Below are positions 6,914 through 15,386 of a DNA stretch of 59,113 nucleotides, piece by piece (position 1 is the stretch's first letter; every line of letters starts with the position of its first letter). The notes under the pieces were generated by a model that was not told where the DNA came from, ran no database searches, and saw only the letters and a list, made by a program, of their open reading frames with translations. A program made the position numbers and the translations under genes. Origin of the DNA: a virus; the IMG/VR virus record IMGVR_UViG_3300017971_000314, positions 1-59,113 of that record; one strand, given 5' to 3'.

Positions 6914-6942
6914 CTTACAGAAAAATCCGACATCCCTATACT
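6914..6942 (+). promoter_or_regulatory. Sigma70-type promoter of the packaging/head operon
   Basis: Candidate -35 CTTACA (6914-6919), 17-bp spacer, -10 TATACT (6937-6942, five of six consensus bases). It lies in an otherwise gene-free 220-bp gap, after the 6837 hairpin and about 40 bp before the small terminase gene, where a late promoter would be expected. Confidence 0.55.
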
Positions 6943-6982
6943 ACCTCTCCGCGTTATCGTTCTTCTGCGGAGAGGCAGACTG

Positions 6983-7606
6983 ATGTACCAACAAGACATG
7001 CATAAGAAGGCGTTTTTGCAATACCGCGAAACGCGTTCCCTGCAATCGGTCGCCAAGGCTCTCGGCATTCACCGCAACACGGTTGTGAAGTGGTCGGATG
7101 CCGACTTTGAGTGTCCGTATGCATGTCCGTACCACGGCTGGGACAAGCTGCTTAAGAAGGTCTCGGTCGTAACCGCCTCGATGAACATGCCTGAACGAAA
7201 ATCACTCCGCAGGAAGAAGCGACCCTCCACCAAGTCCAAGCCAAAGAAGAAACGTGTTCTCAAGAAGCTCACCGGCGTGTCTCGTAGCATCATCGAGGAG
7301 CAGAGCGGGCGTCGAGAGACGGAAGCGACCGTGGTTCGAGCGCTGGCTCAGGATGACGCTTCTCGCATGCGAGACCTCCAGTTGGTTTGGAACAAGACCA
7401 TGAGCGACTTGCTCGGCGAGGACCGAGAGGGGGTAAGCCGAACGAGCGGATTGAGGTCAAGGAGCACTTCGGAGGCCTTGGCAGTGCTGAAGGACGCTCT
7501 CAGCATGATGAGGCTGATGGAAGGCAAGGAGGGATCAATTGTAAAGTCTACCGAAGAGCTATCCATCACCGAATTGAGACAGGCTGCTGCGGAGCTTGAA
7601 GAGTGA
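6983..7606 (+). CDS. Terminase small subunit candidate
   Basis: A 207-residue protein. ATG 6983 is chosen: AGAGG lies upstream, and the longer reading from 6848 would run through the hairpin and promoter. Residues about 8-40 hold a helix-turn-helix (LQYRETRSLQSVAKALGIHR then NTVVKWSD), as in small terminases that bind the pac or cos site. A CPYACPYHGW segment may bind metal. A basic middle (RKKRPSTKSKPKKKR) and a helical C-terminus follow. It directly precedes the large subunit with a 4-nt overlap, which supports the call. Confidence 0.7.
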   Translation: MYQQDMHKKAFLQYRETRSLQSVAKALGIHRNTVVKWSDADFECPYACPYHGWDKLLKKVSVVTASMNMPERKSLRRKKRPSTKSKPKKKRVLKKLTGVSRSIIEEQSGRRETEATVVRALAQDDASRMRDLQLVWNKTMSDLLGEDREGVSRTSGLRSRSTSEALAVLKDALSMMRLMEGKEGSIVKSTEELSITELRQAAAELEE

Positions 7607-9150
7607 CCATTGCTTCTCGCAAACGAAGATGGACGAAGGCGGAGTTGAGGGACCAGCTGGCGGACAGATACGCCGAGTGGTACATCAAGCATCCGCCGAA
7701 GGACGACTTTGAGCTTGACGAGTTCATCCGGCACTGCCTGGGATTCACGGTGCCGAAGAAGGCCGTGTGCTCCGGACATGTGGCTCCGTTCCAGTTCGTG
7801 AGCGACTTGTACTTTGAGAGAGTAAGCAAGGCCATCGGATTTGCAAACCGGACGGGGGGCAAGACGCTCAATCTTGCCATCGTCAACTTCTGCGACATGC
7901 TGTTCAAGGAGGGGTGTGAGACAACGCATGCTGGAGCTACGCTGGCTCAGGCGAACAGGTGCTACCAGTACGTTCGCAGCTTCGTCTTCATGCGGCGGTT
8001 CCAGAAGTACTTTCCGAAATGCACGCTTGGAGCAACGCAGTCGTCCGGAGGGAGCAGCCTTGAGATTCTGACTGGTACGGTGAAAGGTCTGTCGTCACCG
8101 CATCCTCAGAAGTCAAGGATTGATGAGGTCGAGCTAATCGATTGGACGACGCTGCAAACCGGATTGAGCATGACCGTGAGCCGGGGAGAAGTGAAGGCTC
8201 AGGACGTGTTCACCAGCACCAGGAAGTTCGGTGTCGGTACGATGCAGCGGCTCCTGGACGAAGCGGAAGACCTTGGCATTGCCGTATATCCGTGGTGCTG
8301 GAGGGAGATGGTCAGGAAGTGCACGCGGAAGTGCAAAGGCGATCCTCGGTACGGAGACTGTCCTGCGTACGAGCGGTGCCAGGGAGACGCGCACAAGTCG
8401 GAAGGCTACTATGCCATTGACGACTTCATTAACAAGGCCGTCGTTCTCAGTGATGATGCGTGGGAGAGCGAGTGGAATTGTACGAAGCCGTCCGACGTGC
8501 TGTTGGTGTACGGTGAGGAGTTCAACGAGAACGAGAACGTATGGGACTGGGATCAGCTGTACAAGGCCTATCCGTTCGATCCGATCAAGAAGCACGTCAT
8601 TCCGAAAAACTGGCAGCGGCTTGGAGCTATCGACTTCGGTGCAAGTCCTGGCCATCCGTTTGTGTGCCTGAAGGGGGCGGTTGCTCCGGATGGCACCATT
8701 GTGTTTTACTACGAGTATTATGAGGAACAGCTCAAGCTCATCAAGGACCACGCGGAGACCATCAAGGCATCGAGCGATTACCAATCCGGCGAGTTGATGT
8801 GGGCTGATTGGGATAGACAGGACAGAGCAGAGTTGTCAGCGCAGCGGATTCCGACGTTCGCCGCTGATAAGGACGTGCTGAACGGCATTAATGATGTCAA
8901 GGAGTTCCTCAGAGTCAATCCGATGACGAAAAAGCCGGGTCTAATCGTGATGCGGCACTTGAGGAACACGATCCGTGAGTTCAAGTCGTACAGGTGGCAG
9001 GAGACGGACGAAGGGAAACCTTCCAAGGAGAAACCGCCGCTGAAGCTGAACGACCATGCTATGGATGCTGCACGGTACATGCTGAGAAGCTGGAAGAAGG
9101 GGCTGACCGGCAAGGTGCGAATGTCCAAGGCGAGCTTCGTGAATGCTTAG
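7603..9150 (+). CDS. terL: Terminase large subunit
   Basis: A 515-residue protein, start GTG 7603, overlapping the small subunit stop. It is the packaging motor ATPase and nuclease. Walker A: NRTGGKT (82-88). A Walker B-like hydrophobic strand with acidic pair is KSRIDEVELIDW. The RNase H-like nuclease begins with GAIDFGAS and ends with the LNDHAMDAARYML signature typical of phage terminases. A Cys-rich insert (CTRKCKGDPRYGDCPAYERC) lies between the two domains and may bind zinc. Length and domain order are normal for the family. Confidence 0.92.
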   Translation: MTIASRKRRWTKAELRDQLADRYAEWYIKHPPKDDFELDEFIRHCLGFTVPKKAVCSGHVAPFQFVSDLYFERVSKAIGFANRTGGKTLNLAIVNFCDMLFKEGCETTHAGATLAQANRCYQYVRSFVFMRRFQKYFPKCTLGATQSSGGSSLEILTGTVKGLSSPHPQKSRIDEVELIDWTTLQTGLSMTVSRGEVKAQDVFTSTRKFGVGTMQRLLDEAEDLGIAVYPWCWREMVRKCTRKCKGDPRYGDCPAYERCQGDAHKSEGYYAIDDFINKAVVLSDDAWESEWNCTKPSDVLLVYGEEFNENENVWDWDQLYKAYPFDPIKKHVIPKNWQRLGAIDFGASPGHPFVCLKGAVAPDGTIVFYYEYYEEQLKLIKDHAETIKASSDYQSGELMWADWDRQDRAELSAQRIPTFAADKDVLNGINDVKEFLRVNPMTKKPGLIVMRHLRNTIREFKSYRWQETDEGKPSKEKPPLKLNDHAMDAARYMLRSWKKGLTGKVRMSKASFVNA

Positions 9151-9175
9151 AGGCGACTGAAAGCGAGCATGGTAC

Positions 9176-10702
9176 ATGGTCACCGCAGCGCAGAATCTGT
9201 CTGACATCATAACAGCAGTACATCCCATCCATGCTGACTACGCGAAGACATGGTTGATGTACCTGACTTGCTATGAAGGCGGACGGTCGATCCGGGAGTT
9301 CTTGAAGAAGCATGAACGAGAGGACAACGTCAGCTATACCAGACGGAGAGACAGGTCGTACTACTACAATTACTGTGCGATGGTCATCGACATGATGTCC
9401 GCCTTTCTGTACCGGGCTGACATCAAGCGCGATCCGAAGTGGGAAGGCGGAGTTCCGCAGGATGTCATCGACGGCATTTACAACGATGCCGACCAAGACG
9501 GCAACAGCCTCAACCAGTTCATGTGGTCGGTTGACCGTTATGTGCGAGTGTTCGGCTACATGGGGATCTTGGTGGACATGCCGAGAGGCGAGGTCCGGAA
9601 TGAGTTGGAGCGTCGGCAGCAAGGCATCCGTCCGTACCTGACCGAAATTGACCCGGTCGCGATGCGAGCCTGGAGCTTCGATGAGAAAGGCTCTCTCCGA
9701 TGGATTCGGTACGTCGAAGACTTAGGCGATGAGTGGGATGCGATGCAGAAGCGCAGTCCTGACCAGACGGTGTACTACCGGACGTGGACGCGCGACATGT
9801 GGTATCTGCACAAGGTAGTATTCCGACGGGAGAGCATTAGGACTTCCGCTGGCCGAACGCCGACGAAGGACGAGTTTGCCATGAAGCCGCGCAGTGCGGA
9901 GGAGGTCGGCAGGGGGCCGAATCCACTTGGCGAAGTGCCAGTCGTCCTGGTTCGGCATGTCAAGTCGAAGAGGACGAACGCTCCGTGGGGGCTAAGCTAC
10001 ATCAGAGACATAGCGAGAATCAACCTCGGCATTATGGCATGGTCCAGCCTCATCGATGAAGAGGCGTACAACCGCTGTCTGAACATCTTGACCATGCCAA
10101 GGCAACCAGGGGGCGACTCGGACGAAATCAAGCTTTCGCATTACAACATCCTTGAGTACGATCCGCAGGCGGTGCATCCTCCTGCGTACCTCACGGCGCC
10201 GGGAGAGCCGATGGCAGCACTTGAGGAGCACATCGGTCGAGCGGTTGACCAGATTTACAGGATAGCCGGACTCGGAGGTCTGGCTGGTTACGAGCGCGTC
10301 CGTCAGGTCCAGTCGGGGATCGCATGGTCGTACGAGTTCAATGAGACGAACCAGATGCTCGCATCCGATGCGAACGACCTGGAGGACGCTGAGAAGAAGG
10401 TTCACAGGCTCATTGGCATGTGGATGTCTTCGAATGGTAGGGATAAGAAGTTCACCGGAGAGATCGACTATCCGGAGCAGTTCGGTGTGGAAAACTTGCT
10501 GGACGACCTCGCACTGTTGCAAGAGTTCAAGGAGGGTATGCGTAGCGATACTGCGAAACGAGAAATGGAGAAGAAGGTAGCGATGAAATTCCTGTCGAAG
10601 TCGCCCGACGATATCCGAGCGAAGGTCGAGCACGAAATCGACACGGAAGAAGACGTCCCGCCACAGACAGGCTTCGGCTTCGGCGGAGGCTTTGGCGGTT
10701 AG
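9176..10702 (+). CDS. Portal protein (DUF4055-like)
   Basis: A 508-residue protein, start ATG 9176. It follows the large terminase, is of portal length, and has the helical, aromatic-rich N-terminal region with YYYNYCAMVIDMMSAFLYRA typical of the DUF4055/SPP1-like portals. An extended middle (NPLGEVPVVLVRHVKSKRTN) precedes long helices, and the C-terminus is Gly/Phe-rich (GFGFGGGFGG). It would form the dodecameric ring at the packaging vertex. Confidence 0.8.
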   Translation: MVTAAQNLSDIITAVHPIHADYAKTWLMYLTCYEGGRSIREFLKKHEREDNVSYTRRRDRSYYYNYCAMVIDMMSAFLYRADIKRDPKWEGGVPQDVIDGIYNDADQDGNSLNQFMWSVDRYVRVFGYMGILVDMPRGEVRNELERRQQGIRPYLTEIDPVAMRAWSFDEKGSLRWIRYVEDLGDEWDAMQKRSPDQTVYYRTWTRDMWYLHKVVFRRESIRTSAGRTPTKDEFAMKPRSAEEVGRGPNPLGEVPVVLVRHVKSKRTNAPWGLSYIRDIARINLGIMAWSSLIDEEAYNRCLNILTMPRQPGGDSDEIKLSHYNILEYDPQAVHPPAYLTAPGEPMAALEEHIGRAVDQIYRIAGLGGLAGYERVRQVQSGIAWSYEFNETNQMLASDANDLEDAEKKVHRLIGMWMSSNGRDKKFTGEIDYPEQFGVENLLDDLALLQEFKEGMRSDTAKREMEKKVAMKFLSKSPDDIRAKVEHEIDTEEDVPPQTGFGFGGGFGG

Positions 10703-10865
10703 CGGTCTGGAGACTCAGCTTCAGGCACGACGCCGCTGCCATGAAGGATACAGGCTGAGGGAATCAAGTAGTACCTACCTCTGAATGAGGGTACGAGCCT
10801 GCAAAGGCCGGATAGGAGTGGTTGGAATGCTTTACTGGAAATTGCTGTTCTCGCCGTGGAGGTAC

Positions 10866-11783
10866 ATGAGCGGCATTGGCTTTTCAGAGGACGACGTCGG
10901 GGGCGGAGGCGATGACGACGGAGGATCGTCGGCAGGTCTGTCTCCTGACCTCCAGAAAGTCGTCAACATTCTTGACAGCCGTCAGAAGAAACTCATCCGG
11001 GCGATGGAGCAGAATCTCGGTAAGAGGTTTGGCGCCATCGAAACAGGCATGGAAGATGTCACCGGTTACGTCGACGGCATTATCGAAGGTCTGGCTCAGA
11101 GCCAGGGATTCGAGAGCGCTGAGGATTTCGTAGACGCCATCGAGCGAGGTGAAGTTGACCTTGACGAAGACGACGACGGTTTCCGAGGCGAAGATGATGT
11201 CGACTACGATGACATGGATGATGTTGATGTGGAGGGGGCATCGACGGAGGGTGAGCGTCGGATGGCGGCTTCTTTGAAGCAGACGCAGTACAGGCTGAAG
11301 AAGATGCAGCAGCAAATCGACGCGGCCAACCAGAGGGCGTCCGCTGCCGAGGAAGCTCGGCAGGAGGCTGATAGACAACGGATGTTGACGGAAGGCCGGA
11401 GGGTGCTTGCAGACGCCTTGAGCAAGCATCGCTGCATTGATGTCGAGGCGGCACTGCGTCTCGTGGAAGATGGTCTCTTCTACGACGAAGATGAGAATGT
11501 GTGGCGATACGAGAACGACGAAGGTGTTGTCTTCACTCCGGAAGAAGGCGTGGGTGAAGCACTGAGCACCAAGTATGCGTTCTTGCTGCCACCTGCCGCA
11601 GGCGGAGGTGGAGGGTCCGGTCGGAGTGTCGGAGGTGAACGTGCAGGACAGGTTGCCGACTTGCGCCAGAAGGTGGATGCGGCGAAGGCGGCAGCGGATG
11701 CATCGGGCACTGACGAGGCTGTGACTGCGTACTCAGCCGCCAAGCGAGCACTGGAAGCTGCGGAAAGCGGTGCAGCTCCGTAA
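10866..11783 (+). CDS. Scaffolding protein candidate
   Basis: A 305-residue protein. Start ATG 10866 (GGAGG upstream) is preferred over ATG 10827, which has AGGAGTG and would add a hydrophobic MLYWKLLFSPW. It is acidic with Asp/Gly-rich blocks (SEDDVGGGGDDDGG; DEDDDGFRGEDDVDYDD), a coiled coil of about 60 residues (LKKMQQQIDAANQRASAAEE) and a helical end (AAKAAADASGTDE). Acidic, coiled-coil and immediately before the capsid gene is the usual profile of a scaffold. No protease motif is seen. Confidence 0.65.
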   Translation: MSGIGFSEDDVGGGGDDDGGSSAGLSPDLQKVVNILDSRQKKLIRAMEQNLGKRFGAIETGMEDVTGYVDGIIEGLAQSQGFESAEDFVDAIERGEVDLDEDDDGFRGEDDVDYDDMDDVDVEGASTEGERRMAASLKQTQYRLKKMQQQIDAANQRASAAEEARQEADRQRMLTEGRRVLADALSKHRCIDVEAALRLVEDGLFYDEDENVWRYENDEGVVFTPEEGVGEALSTKYAFLLPPAAGGGGGSGRSVGGERAGQVADLRQKVDAAKAAADASGTDEAVTAYSAAKRALEAAESGAAP

Positions 11784-11825
11784 GCCACGGAGAGGGACAG
11801 CGAAGAGAATCAGAAGGAGTGAAGG

Positions 11826-12950
11826 ATGGCGTTTACTGGCCGAGCTATCTACGACTCGGGTGTGTTCGACGGTGTGGCGGAGGACGTGAGTGACATCATC
11901 TCGATGATTGCTCCGTACGAGACGCCACTGCTCAACGCTCTTCCGCAGGCCGTGAACGAAGCGCAGAACGTGCTTCACGAATGGCTTGAGGATGACTTGG
12001 CTCCGAACACCCTGGTCAGCTCGACTCTGAGTCATAGCACCACTGCGGCAAGCTCCATCGAAATTGCGGGTGGACTGGCGGCGTACATGCAGACCGGTGC
12101 CTACATTGAGAACAGTGACGGCTCTGAGGTGTTGCAGGTTACCGCCGTGAGCGGTAACTACATCACCGTCGCCAGAGCGCAGGGAGGCACGGCGGCAACC
12201 AGTTATGCTCCTGGATACTCGTTCTACGTGGTGTCCGATGCTGCACTGGAAGGCGCCGACGTCAACCAGGATACGTCTCGTCCCCGCGTCCGGCTGTCGA
12301 ATTACACGCAGATCATCAAGAAGGACATCATCGTGTCCGGAACGATGGAAGCGGTGCGGCAGCTTGGAGGCGTCGGCTCCGAGATGGATTATCAGCGTGC
12401 GAAGAAGACTCGCGAGTCATTGCGGGATCTTGAGCGCGCTCTGCTCCGTGGCAAGCTGAGTGGCAACACACTCGGTTCGGCGACGGCGTACCGGACCATG
12501 AAAGGACTGTGGGACTTCGTGACCACGAACAACCAGTCCATCGGTCCGACGCTGACGGAGTCCTGGCTTGCCAACGTGATCCAGGCCGCATGGGATTACG
12601 GCGGCACGGATGTCGACCTGATCATCTGCGACAAGAACTTCAAGCGGACCATCGACTCCTGGAACAGCACCAGGACGAGGGTGACGAACGCCGAAGAGCG
12701 ATTCAAGAACCGTGTGACGGAGTACGAGTCCACCTTCGGTCTTCAGACCGTCGTCTTGAACCGCTGGATGCGGGCCAACAGTCTCATCATCACCAGCTCG
12801 CAGAGGATTCGTGTCCTGCCTCTGAGGAATCGGTCTTTCCGGTACGTGCCTGTCAGCCGGACCGGTGACTCCGAGAAGGGCATGATCATCGGTGAGTACA
12901 CCGTTGAGGTTCGGAACGAGGCAGGAATGGCTAAGGCCTACAGTGGTTAA
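11826..12950 (+). CDS. Major capsid protein (SU10/DUF5309 type, HK97 fold)
   Basis: A 374-residue protein, start ATG 11826 after AGAAGGAG. Features of DUF5309 capsid proteins: EDVSDIISMIAPYETPLLNAL (residues 13-33), HEWLEDDL, a strand-rich insert about 65-140, then RLSNYTQIIKKDIIVSGT and a long helix with RALLRGK. VDLIICDKNFKRTID and a final EYTVEVRNEAGMAKAYSG follow. A strong hairpin follows the gene, as often seen after the most abundant structural gene. Confidence 0.85.
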   Translation: MAFTGRAIYDSGVFDGVAEDVSDIISMIAPYETPLLNALPQAVNEAQNVLHEWLEDDLAPNTLVSSTLSHSTTAASSIEIAGGLAAYMQTGAYIENSDGSEVLQVTAVSGNYITVARAQGGTAATSYAPGYSFYVVSDAALEGADVNQDTSRPRVRLSNYTQIIKKDIIVSGTMEAVRQLGGVGSEMDYQRAKKTRESLRDLERALLRGKLSGNTLGSATAYRTMKGLWDFVTTNNQSIGPTLTESWLANVIQAAWDYGGTDVDLIICDKNFKRTIDSWNSTRTRVTNAEERFKNRVTEYESTFGLQTVVLNRWMRANSLIITSSQRIRVLPLRNRSFRYVPVSRTGDSEKGMIIGEYTVEVRNEAGMAKAYSG

Positions 12951-12995
12951 CACGAGCCGCTGAGGTTGGAGCTACCGCCTATAAGGGGACAGCAA

Positions 12996-13041
12996 AGAGA
13001 GGAGGAGCCTGGATGTTTCGGCGTCCGGCTCCTCCTTCTCT
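12996..13041 (+). terminator. Hairpin after the capsid gene
   Basis: Nearly continuous stem: AGAGA-GGAGGAGCC (12996-13009) pairs with GGCTCCTCC-TTCTCT, and the inner GGATG pairs with CGTCC, closing a TTTCGG loop. It is followed by a short pyrimidine tract. It is probably a partial terminator or an mRNA 3'-end stabiliser that raises capsid mRNA relative to downstream genes. Confidence 0.7.
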
Positions 13042-13077
13042 TGCATAGGGGTTTGAGGCTCAGGAAGGAGATGTTCA

Positions 13078-13281
13078 GTGAGTGCTGTAGCGCGGAAGGC
13101 GGTCAAGGTTACTGATGCCGAGATTGAACGGCTTGATGCCGTTATCTACGAGATGTCCGGCGTCAATGTAAACTCTCACCCTGTTCAGGCTCACGTCCTG
13201 GAACGGTGGACTGAGGAGTTGAGGCAGGCTCGAGACAGCATCGTCAAGAGGCTGGCTCGGAGGAAGGTGAGTAGGAGTTAA
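13078..13281 (+). CDS. Small helical protein after the capsid gene
   Basis: A 67-residue protein, start GTG 13078 with AAGGAG 7 nt upstream. Mostly helical (TDAEIERLDAVIYEM; LERWTEELRQARDSIVKRLARR) with a basic end. It may be a small head-assembly or regulatory protein. No family is recognised. Confidence 0.55.
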   Translation: MSAVARKAVKVTDAEIERLDAVIYEMSGVNVNSHPVQAHVLERWTEELRQARDSIVKRLARRKVSRS

Positions 13282-13285
13282 CAGC

Positions 13286-13573
13286 ATGCCCGGAAGAAAT
13301 GTGATGAACGACGCTCAGAGGCAAACGCTCAATAGTCTTGTTCCGTCTCCGTTTGCCTTCCCTCTTGGTGACGTCGTGGCCGACATTGATGAACGGCTGG
13401 AGCGCCTGGAGGTACTGGTGGCCAATATGATGGCCAAGGCGAAGCCAAAAGCGGCGGAAGTAGCCGCCGGGAAGGCCGCAGGGGGCGACGAGGCTCCGAA
13501 AGACGAGTCCGTGGCCGATTCTGAGGCTCCGGCGGCGACCAAGGCCAAATCCGCAAAGAAGAAAAAGGAGTAA
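13286..13573 (+). CDS. Small protein with LVPSP motif and Lys/Ala-rich tail
   Basis: A 95-residue protein starting at ATG 13286. The N-terminus (QRQTLNSLVPSPFAFPLGD) closely matches that of the next gene (RQKSYLDELVPSPYAFFLGE), so the two share a short module, perhaps a capsid-binding peptide. A helix (DIDERLERLEVLVANMM) follows, then a low-complexity Ala/Lys/Glu tail ending KSAKKKKE. Location after the capsid gene suggests a minor head protein. Confidence 0.6.
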   Translation: MPGRNVMNDAQRQTLNSLVPSPFAFPLGDVVADIDERLERLEVLVANMMAKAKPKAAEVAAGKAAGGDEAPKDESVADSEAPAATKAKSAKKKKE

Positions 13574-13576
13574 CCA

Positions 13577-14239
13577 TTGGTTCTTTCTGCGCGACAGAAA
13601 TCCTACCTGGACGAGCTTGTTCCCTCTCCGTATGCGTTCTTTCTCGGAGAGTATGTTGATGACTTGCTAAGCCGTACGCTGGTCTACTCGGTGCCGAAGA
13701 TGACCGCCGATTCCACCAGCGCCATCAGCACAACGGCGGTGGATGATGGGACCACGAACGGTGTGATGGACTCGATGGCTCAGCCGGACATTCCGAGGAA
13801 GCTCCAGTTCAACTACTCGGACACGGATGCGGACGGGGATGCAGCCGGTACATGGACGTTCAACCTGACCGGTCTTGACATCAACGGCTCGGCTCTGAGT
13901 GAGACCGTCATCATGACGGTCGCATCAGGAGCAGGCACGCTGTATTCGTCGTATGCGTACTCGCGACTGACTACGGTCACCGTGGTAGGGTCAATTGCGA
14001 GCGGAACGTCGACGGCGTCTGACCAAGTCCAGATCGGCCATCTCAACGAGATAGGTCTGCCGTTCAAGATCAACTCCAGCGCCGATATTCTGAAGGGAGC
14101 CATCAACGGAGCCGACTCGGAAATCTCCAGCATTCGAGCGAGCTACGATGCGACGGCCAATACCGTGTTGATGGACGGCAACGGAAACTCGCTGATGGTC
14201 TTTGCGAATCCGACCAGATGGGAGTGGACGGCTGGTTAA
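13577..14239 (+). CDS. Putative capsid decoration or head fibre protein
   Basis: A 220-residue protein, start TTG 13577 after AAAAGGAG. It begins with the same LVPSPYAFFLG module as its upstream neighbour, then has a beta-rich body with Thr/Ser/Gly repeats (YSDTDADGDAAGTWTFNLTG; VGSIASGTSTASDQVQIG). This suggests an immunoglobulin-like or jelly-roll domain. The likely role is an outer-capsid decoration protein anchored through the N-terminal module. This is an inference from position and composition. Confidence 0.55.
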   Translation: MVLSARQKSYLDELVPSPYAFFLGEYVDDLLSRTLVYSVPKMTADSTSAISTTAVDDGTTNGVMDSMAQPDIPRKLQFNYSDTDADGDAAGTWTFNLTGLDINGSALSETVIMTVASGAGTLYSSYAYSRLTTVTVVGSIASGTSTASDQVQIGHLNEIGLPFKINSSADILKGAINGADSEISSIRASYDATANTVLMDGNGNSLMVFANPTRWEWTAG

Positions 14240-14269
14240 GACCGGCTAAACGCTCCGGAAAGGTTTGAC

Positions 14270-14518
14270 ATGAAGCGGGTGAAACTCTACCGTATCGATC
14301 CGGATCATTCGGATCCCCAGGTGCTTGCTGCCACGTTCTTCTTCCGCAATGGACGCGTTGTTGGAACAGGCGATGCCAAGTTGGTTCGGCACGTGTTGAA
14401 TGAGAAGTACGTCCTGGGAGGTAAAGCGATCTCGGCGAAGTCCGACAAGGAGGAGTTTCTTCGGCGCATGTGTCAAATCTTCGATGGCATGGTGTTGAGG
14501 GCGTCGAGGTATGAGTAG
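14270..14518 (+). CDS. Small hypothetical protein
   Basis: An 82-residue protein, start ATG 14270 after AAAGG. It is a small alpha/beta protein: strand KRVKLYRIDPD, strand LAATFFFRNGRVVG, helix KLVRHVLNEKYV, helix DKEEFLRRMCQIFDGM. It overlaps the kinase-like gene by 8 nt. No family is recognised. Confidence 0.6.
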   Translation: MKRVKLYRIDPDHSDPQVLAATFFFRNGRVVGTGDAKLVRHVLNEKYVLGGKAISAKSDKEEFLRRMCQIFDGMVLRASRYE

Positions 14519-15383
14519 GCGACCTCTTAGTAAGAAGCAGCTGGCTGCCATGTTTGCTCGCATGGCCTCCGAAAGAAGGTCGAGGAGAGGCGCGAGAGCA
14601 CGGCGAGGTTCGGCGACTCCGGATGCCGGGCCTGCTTCTAAGCTGAAGGAGGTTTCGTTCAAGAGTTACAAAGATGCCGGAGGATCAAAAGGTTACGGCT
14701 CTATGCAGAAGGTCGGCCGGGCCAAGTCTTTGAATTCTGGTGTGAGCGAAACTTACGTAACGCGGCTTTCCGACGGAGAGCGTATTCATAAGGTGCTGTT
14801 CAAGCCAAAGGATAACTCGGAGTTGGGGATAAGCCAGGATACGGACCTGGAGTTATTCGCATACGAAATCGGTACTAAGCTTGGTCTTCCGATTCCTGCC
14901 ACAGAAGAAAAAGCGCTTAGGGTGTCAGGAAAGGACAGGCCAGGAATCGCCATGCAGTGGGTAGACCTGCCTGCTGCGGAGGATTGCAGCTATGACGAGT
15001 TGGTTGGCCTGAAGAATTACGACGACATGAGGGCATTTGACTTTATCATCGGAAACACGGACCGGCATGATGGCAACTATCTGGTCGACGTGTCGCAGAA
15101 GATGGTGGTTCCGATTGACCACAACTCGTGTGGCTGGAGGACTCCCAAAAGGTACTCGGTGAACAGGTTGACTCCGGAATTCAGGAAGCGCGTGTTGGCG
15201 CTGGATGTTGATGATACAGTGAAGCGAATAGAGTACGCTGCTGAGTGGGCGGAAGGAACGAGCAGTACAATAGCCGGAGAATGGGTTGGAGAGGCTTTGC
15301 CACTCCTTCAGAAGGAGATCCGCCAGTACGAGAAGGAGCGGGGATCTCGGAGAGGCTCTCGGCGAAAAAGACAAAGGCGTTGA
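14511..15383 (+). CDS. Tagged PI3/4-kinase/HipA-like kinase, copy A
   Basis: A 290-residue protein, start ATG 14511. Residues 6-16 (LSKKQLAAMFA) are the shared N-terminal tag of this phage; 20-45 form a basic linker. The rest looks like a PI3/4-kinase, HipA or actin-fragmin-like kinase domain: FKP with Lys98 as likely ATP-binding lysine, a LELFAYEIG helix, catalytic loop DFIIGNTDRHDGNY (Asp184, His186, Asn189) and the metal-binding PIDHN (Asp203). Probable reaction: phosphorylation of a host protein or small molecule. It ends in a basic tail (RRGSRRKRQRR). It is a paralogue of the next gene. Confidence 0.7.
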   Translation: MSRRPLSKKQLAAMFARMASERRSRRGARARRGSATPDAGPASKLKEVSFKSYKDAGGSKGYGSMQKVGRAKSLNSGVSETYVTRLSDGERIHKVLFKPKDNSELGISQDTDLELFAYEIGTKLGLPIPATEEKALRVSGKDRPGIAMQWVDLPAAEDCSYDELVGLKNYDDMRAFDFIIGNTDRHDGNYLVDVSQKMVVPIDHNSCGWRTPKRYSVNRLTPEFRKRVLALDVDDTVKRIEYAAEWAEGTSSTIAGEWVGEALPLLQKEIRQYEKERGSRRGSRRKRQRR

Positions 15384-15386
15384 GGT

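Noticed and set aside
6903-6942. TTGACA at 6903 as the -35 box of the late promoter
   Set aside because: It is 28 bp from TATACT, too far. CTTACA at 6914 gives a 17-bp spacer instead.
6848-6982. 45-residue N-terminal extension of the small terminase from GTG 6848
   Set aside because: It would translate the hairpin arm and the promoter and looks like an accidental hydrophobic segment; ATG 6983 has a ribosome binding site.
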